In this document: piece after piece, positions 1-13,374 of the stretch
Layout: every line of letters begins with the position of its first letter
Position numbering within the stretch: the first letter of the stretch is position 1
From: Siphonodentalium dalli
Lineage: Eukaryota > Mollusca > Scaphopoda > Gadilida > Siphonodentaliidae
Direction: 5' to 3'
DNA length: 64,000 nucleotides
Assembly (NCBI GenBank): GCA_032622095.1
Contig: CP136063.1
Coordinates: forward strand, 9,339,814 to 9,403,813
Made by a program: the position numbers and the translations under genes
Notes under the pieces: generated by a model
What the model was told of the DNA's origin: nothing
Seen by the model: the letters and a program-made list of their open reading frames with translations, nothing else
The model's database searches: none

Positions 1-270
1 GTCATCCCGGGATGCTAGGTCTAATCTTAACCCTACATGGTGTGTTTACTGTCATCCCGGGATGCTAGGTCTAATCTTAACCCTACATGGTGTGTTTACT
101 GTCATCCCTGGATGCTAGGTCTAATCTTAACCCTACATGGTGTGTTTACTGCCATCCCGGGATGCTAGGTCTAATCTTAACCCTACATGGTATGTTAACT
201 GTCATCCCGGGATGCTAGGTCTAATCTTAACCCTACACGGTGTGTTTACTGTCATCCCGGGATGCTAGGT

Positions 271-3200
271 GTGATTTTAACCCTATATGGTGTGTTTACT
301 GTCATCCCGGGATGCTAGGTGTGATATTAACCATACAGGATGTGTTAACTGTCATCCCGGGATGCTAGGTGTGATATTAACCATACAGGATGTGTTAACT
401 GTCATCCCGGGATGCTAAGTCTAATCTTAACCCTACATGGTGTGTTAACTGTCACCCCGGGATGCTAGGTCTAATCTTAACCCTACATGGTGTCTTAACT
501 GTCATCCCGGGATGCTAGGTCTAATATTAACCCTAGATGGTGTGTTTATTGTCATCCCGGGATGCTAGGTCTAATCTTAACCCTACATGGTGTATTTACT
601 GTCATCCCGGGATGCTAGGTCTAATCTTAACCCTACATGGTGTGTTAACTGTCATCCCGGGATGCTAGGTCTAATCTTAACCCTACATGGTGTGTTTACT
701 GTCATCCCGGGATGCTAGGTCTAATCTTAACCCTACATGGTGTGTTTACTGTCATCCCGGGATGCTAGGTCTAATCTTAACCCTACATGGTGTGTTTACT
801 GTCATCCCGGGATGCTAGGTCTAATCTTAACCCTACATGGTGTGTTTACTGTCATCCCGGGATGCTAGGTATAATCTTAACCCTACATGGTGTGTTTACT
901 GTCATCCCGGGATGCTAGGTCTAATCTTAACCCTACATGGTGTGTTAACTGTCATCCCGGGATGCTAGGTCTAATCTTAACCCTACATGGTGTGTTAACT
1001 GTCATCCCGGGATGCTAGGTCTAATCTTAACCCTACATGGTGTGTTTACTGTCATCCCGGGATGCTAGGTCTAATCTTAACCCTACATGGTGTGTTTACT
1101 GTCACCCCGGGATGCTAGGTCTAATCTTAACCCTACATGGTGTGTTTACTGTCATCCCGGGATGCTAGGTCTAATCTTAATCCTACATGGTGTGTTAACT
1201 GTCATCCCGGGATGCTAGGTCTAATCTTAACCCTACATGGTGTGTTTACTGTCATCCCGGGATGCTAGGTCTAATCTTAACCCTACATGGTGTGTTTACT
1301 GTCATCCCGGGATGCTAGGTCTAATCTTAACCCTACATGGTGTGTTAACTGTCATCCCGGGATGCTAGGTCTAATCTTAACCCTACATGGTGTGTTTACT
1401 GTCACCCCGGGATGCTAGGTCTAATCTTAACCCTACATGGTGTGTTAACTGTCATCCCGGGATGCTAGGTCTAATCTTAACCCTACATGGTGTGTTTACT
1501 GTCATCCCGGGATGCTAGGTCTAATCTTAACCCTACATGGTGTGTTTACTGTCATCCCGGGATGCTAGGTCTAATCTTAACCCTACATGGTGTGTTTACT
1601 GTCATCCCTGGATGCTAGGTCTAATCTTAACCCTACATGGTGTTTTTACTGTCATCCCGGGATGCTAGGTCTAATCTTAACCCTACATGGTGTGTTTACT
1701 GTCATCCCGGGATGCTAGGTCTAATCTTAACCCTACATGGTGTGTTTACTGTCATCCCGGGATGCTAGGTCTAATCTTAACCATACATGGTGTGTTTACT
1801 GTCATCCCGCGATGCTAGGTCTAATCTTAACCCTACATGGTGTGTTTACTGTCATCCCGGGATGCTAGATCTAATCTTAACCCTACATGGTGTGTTAACT
1901 GTCATCCCGGGATGCTAGGTCTAATCTTAACCCTACATGGTGTGTTTACTGTCATCCCGGGATGCTAGGTCTAATCTTAACCCTACATGGTGTGTTTACT
2001 GTCACCCCGGGATGCTAGGTCTAATCTTAACCCTACATGGTGTGTTTACTGTCATCCCGGGATGCTAGGTCTAATCTTAACCCTACATGGTGTGTTTACT
2101 GTCATCCCTGGATGCTAGGTCTAATCTTAACCCTACATGGTGTGTTTACTGCCATCCCGGGATGCTAGGTCTAATCTTAACCCTACATGGTATGTTAACT
2201 GTCATCCCGGGATGCTAGGTCTAATCTTAACCCTACATGGTGTGTTTACTGTCATCCCGGGATGCTAGGTGTGATTTTAACCCTATATGGTGTGTTTACT
2301 GTCATCCCGGGATGCTAGGTGTGATATTAACCATACAGGATGTGTTAACTGTCATCCCGGGATGCTAGGTGAGATATTAACCATACAGGATGTGTTAAAT
2401 GTCATCCCGGGATGCTAGGTCTAATCTTAACCCTACATGGTGTGTTACTGTCATCCCGGGATGCTAGGTCTAATCTTAACCCTACATGGTGTGTTTACTG
2501 TCACCCCGGGATGCTAGGTCTAATCTTAACCCTACATGGTGTGTTAACTGTCATCCCGGGATGCTAGGTCTAATCTTAACCCTACATGGTGTGTTAACTG
2601 TCATCCCGGGATGATAGGTCTAATCTTAACCCTACATGGTGTGTTTACTGTCATCCCGGGATGCTAGGTCTAATCTTAACCCTACATGGTGTGTTAACTG
2701 TCACCCCGGGATGCTAGGTCTAATCTTAACCCTACATGGTGTGTTAACTGTCATCCCGGGATGCTAGGTCTAATCTTAACCCTACATGGTGTGTTTACTG
2801 TCATCCCGGGATGCTAGGTCTAATCTTAACCCTACATGGTGTGTTTACTGTCATCCCGGGATGCTAGGTCTAATCTTAACCCTACATGGTGTGTTTACTG
2901 TCATCCCTGAATGCTAGGTCTAATCTTAACCCTACATGGTGTGTTTACTGTCATCCCGGGATGCTAGGTCTAATCTTAACCCTACATGGTGTGTTTACTG
3001 TCATCCCGGGATGCTAGGTCTAATCTTAACCCTACATGGTGTGTTTACTGTCATCCCGGGATGCTAGGTCTAATCTTAACCATACATGGTGTGCTTACTG
3101 TCATCCCGGGATGCTAGGTCTAATCTTAACCCTACATGGTGTGTTTACTGTCATCCCGGGATGCTAGATCTAATCTTAACCCTACATGGTGTGTTAACTG

Positions 3201-6200
3201 TCATCCCGGGATGCTAGGTCTAATCTTAACCCTACATGGTGTGTTTACTGTCATCCCTGGATGCTAGGTCTAATCTTAACCCTACATGGTGTCTTTACTG
3301 TCATCCCGGGATGCTAGGTCTAATCTTAACCCTACATGGTGTGTTAACTGTCATCCCGGGATGCTAGGTCTAATCTTATCCCTACATGGTGTGTTAACTG
3401 TCATCCCGGAATGCTAGGTCTAATCTTAACCCTACATGGTGTGTTTACTGTCATCCCGGGATGCTAGGTCTAATCTTAACCCTACATGGTGTGTTAACTG
3501 TCATCCCGGGATGCTAGTTGTAATCTTAACCCTACATGGTGTGTTAACTGTCATCCCGGGATGCTAGATCTAATCTTAACCCTACATGGTGTGTTAACTG
3601 TCATCCCGGGATGATAGGTGTAATCTTAACCCTACATGGTGTGTTAACTGTCATCCCGGGATGCTAGGTCTAATCTTAACCCTACATGGTGTGTTTACTG
3701 TCATCCCGGGATGCTAGGTCTAATCTTAACCCTACATGGTGTGTTTACTGTCATCCCTGGATGCTAGGTCTAATCTTAACCCTACATGGTGTGTTTACTG
3801 CCATCCCGGGATGCTAGGTCTAATCTTAACCCTACATGGTATGTTAACTGTCATCCCGGGATGCTAGGTCTAATCTTAACCCTACACGGTGTGTTTACTG
3901 TCATCCCGGGATGCTAGGTGTGATTTTAACCCTATATGGTGTGTTTACTGTCATCCCGGGATGCTAGGTGTGATATTAACCATACAGGATGTGTTAACTG
4001 TCATCCCGGGATGCTAGGTGTGATATTAACCATACAGGATGTGTTAACTGTCATCCCGGGATGCTAAGTCTAATCTTAACCCTACATGGTGTGTTAACTG
4101 TCACCCCGGGATGCTAGGTCTAATCTTAACCCTACATGGTGTCTTAACTGTCATCCCGGGATGCTAGGTCTAATCTTAACCCTAGATGGTGTGTTTATTG
4201 TCATCCCGGGATGCTAGGTCTAATCTTAACCCTACATGGTGTGTTTACTGTCATCCCGGGATGCTAGGTCTAATCTTAACCCTACATGGTGTGTTAACTG
4301 TCATCCCGGGATGCTAGGTCTAATCTTAACCCTACATGGTGTGTTTACTGTCATCCCGGGATGCTAGGTCTAATCTTAACCCTACATGGTGTGTTTACTG
4401 TCATCCCGGGATGCTAGGTCTAATCTTAACCCTACATGGTGTGTTTACTGTCATCCCGGGATGCTAGGTCTAATCTTAACCCTACATGGTGTGTTTACTG
4501 TCATCCCGGGATGCTAGGTATAATCTTAACCCTACATGGTGTGTTTACTGTCATCCCGGGATGCTAGGTCTAATCTTAACCCTACATGGTGTGTTAACTG
4601 TCATCCCGGGATGCTAGGTCTAATCTTAACCCTACATGGTGTGTTTACTGTCACCCGGGATGCTAGGTCTAATCTTAACCCTACATGGTGTGTTTACTGT
4701 CACCCCGGGATGCTAGGTCTAATCTTAACCCTACATGGTGTGTTTACTGTCATCCCGGGATGCTAGGTCTAATCTTAATCCTACATGGTGTGTTAACTGT
4801 CATCCCGGGATGCTAGGTCTAATCTTAACCCTACATGGTGTGTTTACTGTCATCCCGGGATGCTAGGTCTAATCTTAACCCTACATGGTGTGTTAACTGT
4901 CATCCCGGGATGCTAGGTCTAATCTTAACCCTACATGGTGTGTTAACTGTCATCCCGGGATGCTAGGTCTAATCTTAACCCTACATGGTGTGTTTACTGT
5001 CACCCCGGGATGCTAGGTCTAATCTTAACCCTACATGGTGTGTTAACTGTCATCCCGGGATGCTAGGTCTAATCTTAACCCTACATGGTGTGTTAACTGT
5101 CATCCCGGGATGCTAGGTCTAATCTTAACCCTACATGGTGTGTTAACTGTCACCCCGGGATGCTAGGTCTAATCTAGACCCTACATGGTGTGTTAACTGT
5201 CATCCCGGGATGCTAGGTCTAATCTTAACCCTACATGGTGTGTTTACTGTCATCCCGGGATGCTAGGTCTAATCTTAACCCTACATGGTGTGTTTACTGT
5301 CATCCCGGGATGCTAGGTCTAATCTTAACCCTACATGGTGTGTTTACTGTCATCCCTGGATGCTAGGTCTAATCTTAACCCTACATGGTGTTTTTACTGT
5401 CATCCCGGGATGCTAGGTCTAATCTTAACCCTACATGGTGTGTTTACTGTCATCCCGGGATGCTAGGTCTAATCTTAACCCTACATGGTGTGTTTACTGT
5501 CATCCCGGGATGCTAGGTCTAATCTTAACCATACATGGTGTGTTTACTGTCATCCCGCGATGCTAGGTCTAATCTTAACCCTACATGGTGTGTTTACTGT
5601 CATCCCGGGATGCTAGATCTAATCTTAACCCTACATGGTGTGTTAACTGTCATCCCGGGATGCTAGGTCTAATCTTAACCCTACATGGTGTGTTTACTGT
5701 CACCCCGGGATGCTAGGTCTAATCTTAACCCTACATGGTGTGTTTACTGTCATCCCGGGATGCTAGGTCTAATCTTAACCCTACATGGTGTGTTTACTGT
5801 CATCCCTGGATGCTAGGTCTAATCTTAACCCTACATGGTGTGTTTACTGCCATCCCGGGATGCTAGGTCTAATCTTAACCCTACATGGTATGTTAACTGT
5901 CATCCCGGGATGCTAGGTCTAATCTTAACCCTACATGGTGTGTTTACTGTCATCCCGGGATGCTAGGTGTGATTTTAACCCTATATGGTGTGTTTACTGT
6001 CATCCCGGGATGCTAGGTGTGATATTAACCATACAGGATGTGTTAACTGTCATCCCGGGATGCTAGGTGAGATATTAACCATACAGGATGTGTTAAATGT
6101 CATCCCGGGATGCTAGGTCTAATCTTAACCCTACATGGTGTGTTACTGTCATCCCGGGATGCTTTGTCTAATCTTAACCCTACATGGTGTGTTTACTGTC

Positions 6201-7617
6201 ACCCCGGGATGCTAGGTCTAATCTTAACCCTACATGGTGTGTTAACTGTCATCCCGGGATGCTAGGTCTAATCTTAACCCTACATGGTGTGTTAACTGTC
6301 ATCCCGGGATGATAGGTCTAATCTTAACCCTACATGGTGTGTTTACTGTCATCCCGGGATGCTAGGTCTAATCTTAACCCTACATGGTGTGTTAACTGTC
6401 ACCCCGGGATGCTAGGTCTAATCTTAACCCGACATGGTGTGTTAACTGTCATCCCGGGATGCTAGTTCTAATCTTAACCCTACATGGTGTGTTTACTGTC
6501 ATCCCGGGATGCTAGGTCTAATCTTAACCCTACATGGTGTGTTTACTGTCATCCCGGGATGCTAGGTCTAATCTTAACCCTACATGGTGTGTTTACTGTC
6601 ATCCCTGAATGCTAGGTCTAATCTTAACCCTACATGGTGTGTTTACTGTCATCCCGGGATGCTAGGTCTAATCTTAACCCTACATGGTGTGTTTACTGTC
6701 ATCCCGGGATGCTAGGTCTAATCTTAACCCTACATGGTGTGTTTACTGTCATCCCGGGATGCTAGGTCTAATCTTAACCATACATGGTGTGCTTACTGTC
6801 ATCCCGGGATGCTAGGTCTAATCTTAACCCTACATGGTGTGTTTACTGTCATCCCGGGATGCTAGATCTAATCTTAACCCTACATGGTGTGTTAACTGTC
6901 ATCCCGGGATGCTAGGTCTAATCTTAACCCTACATGGTGTGTTTACTGTCATCCCTGGATGCTAGGTCTAATCTTAACCCTACATGGTGTCTTTACTGTC
7001 ATCCCGGGATGCTAGGTCTAATCTTAACCCTACATGGTGTGTTAACTGTCATCCCGGGATGCTAGGTCTAATCTTATCCCTACATGGTGTGTTAACTGTC
7101 ATCCCGGAATGCTAGGTCTAATCTTAACCCTACATGGTGTGTTTACTGTCATCCCGGGATGCTAGGTCTAATCTTAACCCTACATGGTGTGTTAACTGTC
7201 ATCCCGGGATGCTAGGTGTAATCTTAACCCTACATGGTGTGTTAACTGTCATCCCGGGATGCTAGATCTAATCTTAACCCTACATGGTGTGTTAACTGTC
7301 ATCCCGGGATGATAGGTGTAATCTTAACCCTACATGGTGTGTTAACTGTCATCCCGGGATGCTAGGTCTAATCTTAACCCTACATGGTGTGTTTACTGTC
7401 ATCCCGGGATGCTAGGTCTAATCTTAACCCTACATGGTGTGTTTACTGTCATCCCTGGATGCTAGGTCTAATCTTAACCCTACATGGTGTGTTTACTGCC
7501 ATCCCGGGATGCTAGGTCTAATCTTAACCCTACATGGTATGTTAACTGTCATCCCGGGATGCTAGGTCTAATCTTAACCCTACATGGTGTGTTTACTGTC
7601 ATCCCGGGATGCTAGGT
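271..7617. repeat. Higher-order repeat, two ~3.65-3.70 kb copies
   Basis: The rare variant GTGATTTTAA occurs at 271, 2271, 3920, 5969 and 7618, giving spacings of 2000, 1649, 2049 and 1649 bp. The variant GCCATCCC at 151, 2151, 3800, 5849 and 7498 gives the same spacings. The satellite is therefore amplified in blocks of about 73-74 units made of two unequal sub-blocks of 33 and 40-41 units. One 50-bp unit differs between the first and second copy. Confidence 0.88.
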
Positions 7618-8469
7618 GTGATTTTAACCCTATATGGTGTGTTTACTGTCATCCCGGGATGCTAGGTGTGATATTAACCATACAGGATGTGTTAACTGTC
7701 ATCCCGGGATGCTAGGTGTGATATTAACCATACAGGATGTGTTAACTGTCATCCCGGGATGCTAAGTCTAATCTTAACCCTACATGGTGTGTTAACTGTC
7801 ACCCCGGGATGCTAGGTCTAATCTTAACCCTACATGGTGTCTTAACTGTCATCCCGGGATGCTAGGTCTAATCTTAACCCTACATGGTGTGTTTACTGTC
7901 ATCCCGGGATGCTAGGTCTAATCTTAACCCTACATGGTGTGTTTACTGTCATCCCGGGATGCTAGGTCTAATCTTAACCCTACATGGTGTGTTAACTGTC
8001 ATCCCGGGATGCTAGGTCTAATCTTAACCCTACATGGTGTGTTTACTGTCATCCCGGGATGCTAGGTCTAATCTTAACCCTACATGGTGTGTTTACTGTC
8101 ATCCCGGGATGCTAGGTCTAATCTTAACCCTACATGGTGTGTTTACTGTCATCCCGGGATGCTAGGTCTAATCTTAACCCTACATGGTGTGTTTACTGTC
8201 ATCCCGGGATGCTAGGTATAATCTTAACCCTACATGGTGTGTTTACTGTCATCCCGGGATGCTAGGTCTAATCTTAACCCTACATGGTGTGTTAACTGTC
8301 ATCCCGGGATGCTAGGTCTAATCTTAACCCTACATGGTGTGTTTACTGTCATCCCGGGATGCTAGGTCTAATCTTAACCCTACATGGTGTGTTTACTGTC
8401 ACCCCGGGATGCTAGGTCTAATCTTAACCCTACATGGTGTGTTTACTGTCATCCCGGGATGCTAGGTCT

Positions 8470-10367
8470 AATCTTAATCCTACATGGTGTGTTAACTGTC
8501 ATCCCGGGATGCTAGGTCTAATCTTAACCCTACATGGTGTGTTTACTGTCATCCCGGGATGCTAGGTCTAATCTTAACCCTACATGGTGTGTTAACTGTC
8601 ATCCCGGGATGCTAGGTCTAATCTTAACCCTACATGGTGTGTTAACTGTCATCCCGGGATGCTAGGTCTAATCTTAACCCTACATGGTGTGTTTACTGTC
8701 ACCCCGGGATGCTAGGTCTAATCTTAACCCTACATGGTGTGTTAACTGTCATCCCGGGATGCTAGGTCTAATCTTAACCCTACATGGTGTGTTAACTGTC
8801 ATCCCGGGTTGCTAGGTCTAATCTTAACCCTACATGGTGTGTTAACTGTCACCCCGGGATGCTAGGTCTAATCTAGACCCTACATGATGTGTTAACTGTC
8901 ATCCCGGGATGCTAGGTCTAATCTTAACCCTACATGGTGTGTTTACTGTCATCCCGGGATGCTAGGTCTAATCTTAACCCTACATGGTGTGTTTACTGTC
9001 ATCCCGGGATGCTAGGTCTAATCTTAACCCTGCATGGTGTGTTTACTGTCATCCCTGGATGCTAGGTCTAATCTTAACCCTACATTGTGTGTTTACTGTC
9101 ATCCCGGGATGCTAGGTCTAATCTTAACCCTACATGGTGTGTTTACTGTCATCCCGGGATGCTAGGTCTAATCTTAACCCTACATGGTGTGTTTACTGTC
9201 ATCCCGGGATGCTAGGTCTAATCTTAACCCTACATGGTGTGTTTACTGTCATCCCGGGATGCTAGGTCTAATCTTAACCCTACATGGTGTGTTTACTGTC
9301 ATCCCGGGATGCTAGGTCTAATCTTAACCCTACATGGTGTGTTTACTGTCATCCCGGGATGCTAGGTCTAATCTTAACCCTACATGGTGTGTTACTGTCA
9401 TCCCGGGATGCTAGGTCTAATCTTAATCCTACATGGTGTGTTAACTGTCATCCCGGGATGCTAGGTCTAATCTTAACCCTACATGGTGTGTTTACTGTCA
9501 TCCCGGGATGCTAGGTCTAATCTTAACCCTACATGGTGTGTTAACTGTCATCCCGGGATGCTAGGTCTAATCTTAACCCTACATGGTGTGTTAACTGTCA
9601 TCCCGGGATGCTAGGTCTAATCTTAACCCTACATGGTGTGTTTACTGTCACCCCGGGATGCTAGGTCTAATCTTAACCCTACATGGTGTGTTAACTGTCA
9701 TCCCGGGATGCTAGGTCTAATCTTAACCCTACATGGTGTGTTAACTGTCATCCCGGGATGCTAGGTCTAATCTTAACCCTACATGGTGTGTTAACTGTCA
9801 CCCCGGGATGCTAGGTCTAATCTAGACCCTACATGGTGTGTTAACTGTCATCCCGGGATGCTAGGTCTAATCTTAACCCTACATGGTGTGTTTACTGTCA
9901 TCCCGGGATGCTAGGTCTAATCTTAACCCTACATGGTGTGTTTACTGTCATCCCGGGATGCTAGGTCTAATCTTAACCCTGCATGGTGTGTTTACTGTCA
10001 TCCCTGGATGCTAGGTCTAATCTTAACCCTACATTGTGTGTTTACTGTCATCCCGGGATGCTAGGTCTAATCTTAACCCTACATGGTGTGTTTACTGTCA
10101 TCCCGGGATGCTAGGTCTAATCTTAACCCTACATGGTGTGTTTACTGTCATCCCGGGATGCTAGGTCTAATCTTAACCCTACATGGTGTGTTTACTGTCA
10201 TCCCGGGATGCTAGGTCTAATCTTAACCCTACATGGTGTGTTTACTGTCATCCCGGGATGCTAGGTCTAATCTTAACCCTACATGGTGTGTTTACTGTCA
10301 TCCCGGGATGCTAGGTCTAATCTTAACCCTACATGGTGTGTTACTGTCATCCCGGGATGCTAGGTCT
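8470..10367. repeat. 949-bp tandem duplication inside the satellite
   Basis: Private variants recur exactly 949 bp apart: AATCTTAATC at 8470 and 9419, AATCTAGACC at 8870 and 9819, TACATTGTGT at 9081 and 10030, and a 49-bp unit with GTTACTG at 9391 and 10340. This is 19 units duplicated after the ~3.7-kb pattern was established. It interrupts that pattern near the right end of the array. Confidence 0.85.
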
Positions 10368-11037
10368 AATCTTAACCCTACATGGTGTGTTTACTGTCAC
10401 CCCGGGATGCTAGGTCTAATCTTAACCCTACATGGTGTGTTAACTGTCATCCCGGGATGCTAGGTCTAATCTTAACCCTACATGGTGTGTTAACTGTCAT
10501 CCCGGGATGCTAGGTCTAATCTTAACCCTACATGGTGTTTTAACTGTCACCCCGGGATGCTAGGTCTAATCTTAACCCTACATGGTGTCTTAACTGTCAT
10601 CCCGGGATGCTAGGTCTAATCTTAACCCTACATGGTGTGTTTACTGTCATCCCGGGATGCTAGGTCTAATCTTAACCCTACATGGTGTGTTTACTGTCAT
10701 CCCGGGATGCTAGGTCTAATCTTAACCCTACATGGTGTGTTTACTGTCATCCCGGGATGCTAGGTCTAATCTTGACCCTACATGGTGTGTTTACTGTCAT
10801 CCCGGGATGCTAGGTCTAATCTTAACCCTACATGGTGTGTTAACTGTCATCCCGGGATGCTAGGTCTAATCTTAACCCTACATGGTGTGTTAACTGTCAT
10901 CCCGGGATGCTAGGTCTAATCTTAACCCTACATGGTGTGTTAACTGGCCAGACACTCAAGTAACACTTATTGGTTACCCATAACACATGTAATACACGTG
11001 CGGCTAAACACGGATATGTTTACGGTTCCAACCAATC

Positions 11038-11385
11038 GTGTATGGAAATGGAATTGGTTCACTATTCAAACCTGCAATGAGAACAGTAATACCGTTTCTA
11101 AAACCTATTGGTCAGATTGCTAAACAACAAATATTCAAGCATGGACTTGCTGCAGTCGAAGATATCATTCATCGTGGTAAAAGTCCAAAAGAAGTATTTT
11201 TGAAACAAGGTAAAGAAGCATTGAAATCTTTTGGAAGGGAAACAATAAAGAAAATATCAACACCAAATGGCATAAATAGATCATCGCGACCTTTGAAAAA
11301 TCATTCTTCTCGCAAACGAGTTAGAAGTAAGTCCATTAAAACGCCTGTAAAGAAATCAAAACGATCTCTCGATATATTTGATTAA
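11038..11385 (+). CDS. Small basic virion-type protein of a Polinton-like element
   Basis: The 115-residue product has a glycine-rich start (YGNGIGSLFKPA), amphipathic helical stretches over roughly residues 8-75 and a strongly basic Lys/Arg/Ser C-terminus (about residues 76-110). From memory, small proteins of this build sit next to capsid genes in Polinton/Maverick and adintovirus-like elements, where a role as a minor core or membrane-active virion protein has been suggested. The function here is inference. Two bases separate its stop from the first ATG of the capsid-like gene, typical of compact viral gene order. The first codon of the conserved start is GTG, and an in-frame TAA lies upstream at 11005, with no ATG between. 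So the start codon is mutated or the 5' end is lost, and the copy is probably not expressed from here. Confidence 0.6.
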   Translation: MYGNGIGSLFKPAMRTVIPFLKPIGQIAKQQIFKHGLAAVEDIIHRGKSPKEVFLKQGKEALKSFGRETIKKISTPNGINRSSRPLKNHSSRKRVRSKSIKTPVKKSKRSLDIFD

Positions 11386-11715
11386 TCATGATGATGCAAA
11401 ATGGATCATGCGAATGCAGCAAGTTCGAGTTAGATGCTTCTGACGTTCCACCAACAATGACAACGATGTTGGAATCACAATGGATAGAACATCACCCGAT
11501 TAGCTCTTTGAATAATTCCGCACCGATAGATTTGTAATTCCGCCTCAAACTGAAAAATGGACAGATGTAAATCAATCATATTTGTACCTGAAATTCAAAA
11601 TCACAAAAGCAGATGGAACATACTTGGTGGATGGTACTGATGAAATTGCTCCTATTAACACAGACATGACAATTGGAACTTATTCCCTATTCCTTATTCC
11701 TTATTTTCAAAAATG

Positions 11716-12909
11716 TCGCTTTCGACCGATTTGACGGCATGGGTGGGTGGCCCGCCCCAAATACCACCTAGAAACACCCCGACCCCCCACCCATCACCCC
11801 GGGGGGTGCCACCCGAGGGGTGAAAATGGGGTATGGACCATTTTCTAGAACGGTAAGGATTTCGACCGATTTGACGGCATGGGTGGGTGGCCCGCCCCAA
11901 ATACCACCTAGAAACACCCCGACCCCCCCACCCATCACCCCGGGGGGTGCCACCCCGAGAGGGTGAAAATGGGGTATGGACCATTTTCGAGAACGGTAAG
12001 GATTTCGACCGATTTGACGGCATGGGTGGGTGGCCCGCCCCAAATACCACATAGAAACACCCCGGCCCCCCACCCATCACCCCGGGGGTGCCACTCCGAG
12101 GGGATGAAAATGGGGTATGGACCATTTTCGAGAACGGTAAGGATTTCGACCGATTTGACGGCATGGGTGGGTGGCCCGCCCCAAATACCACATAGAAACA
12201 CCCCGGCCCCCCACCATCACCCCCGGGGTGCCACTCCGAGGGGGTGAAAATGGGGTATGGACCATTTTCGAGAACGGTAAGTATTTCGACCGATTTGACG
12301 GCATGGGTGGGTGGCCCGCCCCAAATACCACCTAGAAACACCCCGACCCCCCACCCATCACCCCCGGGAGTGCCACCCCGAGGGGGTGAAAATGGGGTAT
12401 GGACCATTTTCGAGAACGGTAAGTATTTCGACCGATTTGACGGCATGGGTGGGTGGCCCGCCCCAAATACCACCTAGAAACACCCCGACCCCCCACCCAT
12501 CACCCCCGGGAGTGCCACCCCGAGGGGGTGAAAATGGGGTATGGACCATTTTCGAGAACGGTAAGGATTTCGACCGATTTGACGGCATGGGTGGGTGGCC
12601 CGCCCCAAATACCACCTAGAAACACCCCGACCCCCCACCCATCACCCCCGGGGGGTGAAAATGGGGTATGGACCATTTTCGAGAACGGTAAGGATTTCGA
12701 CCGATTTGATGGCATGGGTGGGTGGCCCGCCCCAAATACCACCTAGAAACACCCCGACCCCGACCCATTACCCCCGGGGGGGGGGGGCCACCCCGAGGGG
12801 GTGAAAATGGGGTATGGACCATTTTCGAGAACGGTAAGGATTTCGACTGATTTGACGGCTTGGGTCGGTGGCCCGCCCCAAATACCACATAGAAACACCC
12901 CGACCCCCC
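11716..12909 (+). repeat. Left foldback arm: ~142-bp units
   Basis: GAAAATGGGGTATGGACC recurs at 11822, 11964, 12106, 12246, 12388, 12530, 12657 and 12803, mostly 142 bp apart with one ~15-bp deletion. Each unit carries GGTGGCCCGCCCCAAATACC and a GC-rich CCCCCGGGGG segment. Long open frames here on both strands come from the repeat. Confidence 0.93.
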
Positions 12910-12984
12910 GTTTAATTAGTCTGAAAAAACTGCCAGATCACATGATAACCCACTTCATGACACAGTAGTTGCAAGTTTTAGTTG

Positions 12985-13374
12985 AATCGCTAAATATCAT
13001 ATATAGCACACTCGTATGGACGATGGCCGGTCTATGTCCTATTATGCTTTGCCAGACTCCGTATATGACTGACTTCTTTCTGATACACGTCACACTCGTA
13101 TGGACGATCGCCGGTGTTCGTCCTCTTATGCATTGTCAGACTCCATATATGACTGAATTCTTTATGACACACGTCACGCTCGTGTGGTCGATCGCCGGTG
13201 TTCGTCCTCTTATACATTGCCAGACTCCACGTATGACTGAATTCATTATGATACACGTCACGCTCGTATGGTCGATCGCCGGTGTTCGTCCTCTTATGCA
13301 TTGCCAGACTCCACATATAACTGAATTCCTTATGATACACGTCACGCTCGTATGGTCGATCGCCGGTGTTCGTC
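12985..13374 (-). pseudogene. Degenerate C2H2 zinc-finger array in the foldback centre
   Basis: Read on the minus strand, four 84-bp (28-residue) units follow the C2H2 finger plan, with the linker TNTGDRPYE and the core DVCHKEFSHIWSLTMHKRT. A partial fifth lies at the low-coordinate end. The ligands are broken in every finger: the first Cys survives only in the finger reading YECDVY, the second only in the one reading ERDVCHK, and the last His is Asn in all linkers. The block cannot fold as a zinc array as written. It is joined to the arm repeat at 13374/13375, so the open frame runs on into repeat sequence. It probably derives from a captured fragment of a multi-finger gene, amplified in multiples of one finger. 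Nothing indicates expression. Confidence 0.75.

Larger units (their letters stand above)
1..10945. repeat. 50-bp satellite array, about 219 copies
   Basis: A head-to-tail array of a 50-bp unit runs from the window edge to 10945, so its true left end is outside the window. Each unit has a 12-bp perfect palindrome CATCCCGGGATG, then CTAGGTCTAATCTTAACCC and TACATGGTGTGTTTACTGT. Most variation is single-base: TTTACT or TTAACT, CATCCC or CACCCC, CCCTGG in place of CCCGGG. A few units are 49 bp, for example near 2441, 4651, 6138, 9391 and 10340. Variant units (GTGATTTTAA, GTGATATTAA with CATACAGGA) recur in register and show higher-order structure. Open frames inside it are by-products of the repeat. 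It could be centromeric, pericentromeric or subtelomeric; the sequence does not decide. Confidence 0.98.

Noticed and set aside
1-10945. CRISPR array or open reading frames in the 50-bp repeat
   Set aside because: Copies are contiguous with no unique spacers. The 76-codon frames follow from the repeat, since three 50-bp units keep frame.
1-10945. Telomeric repeat (TTAACCCTA in each unit)
   Set aside because: Only a 7-9-base resemblance to CCCTAA occurs once per 50-bp unit; there is no run of hexamers.
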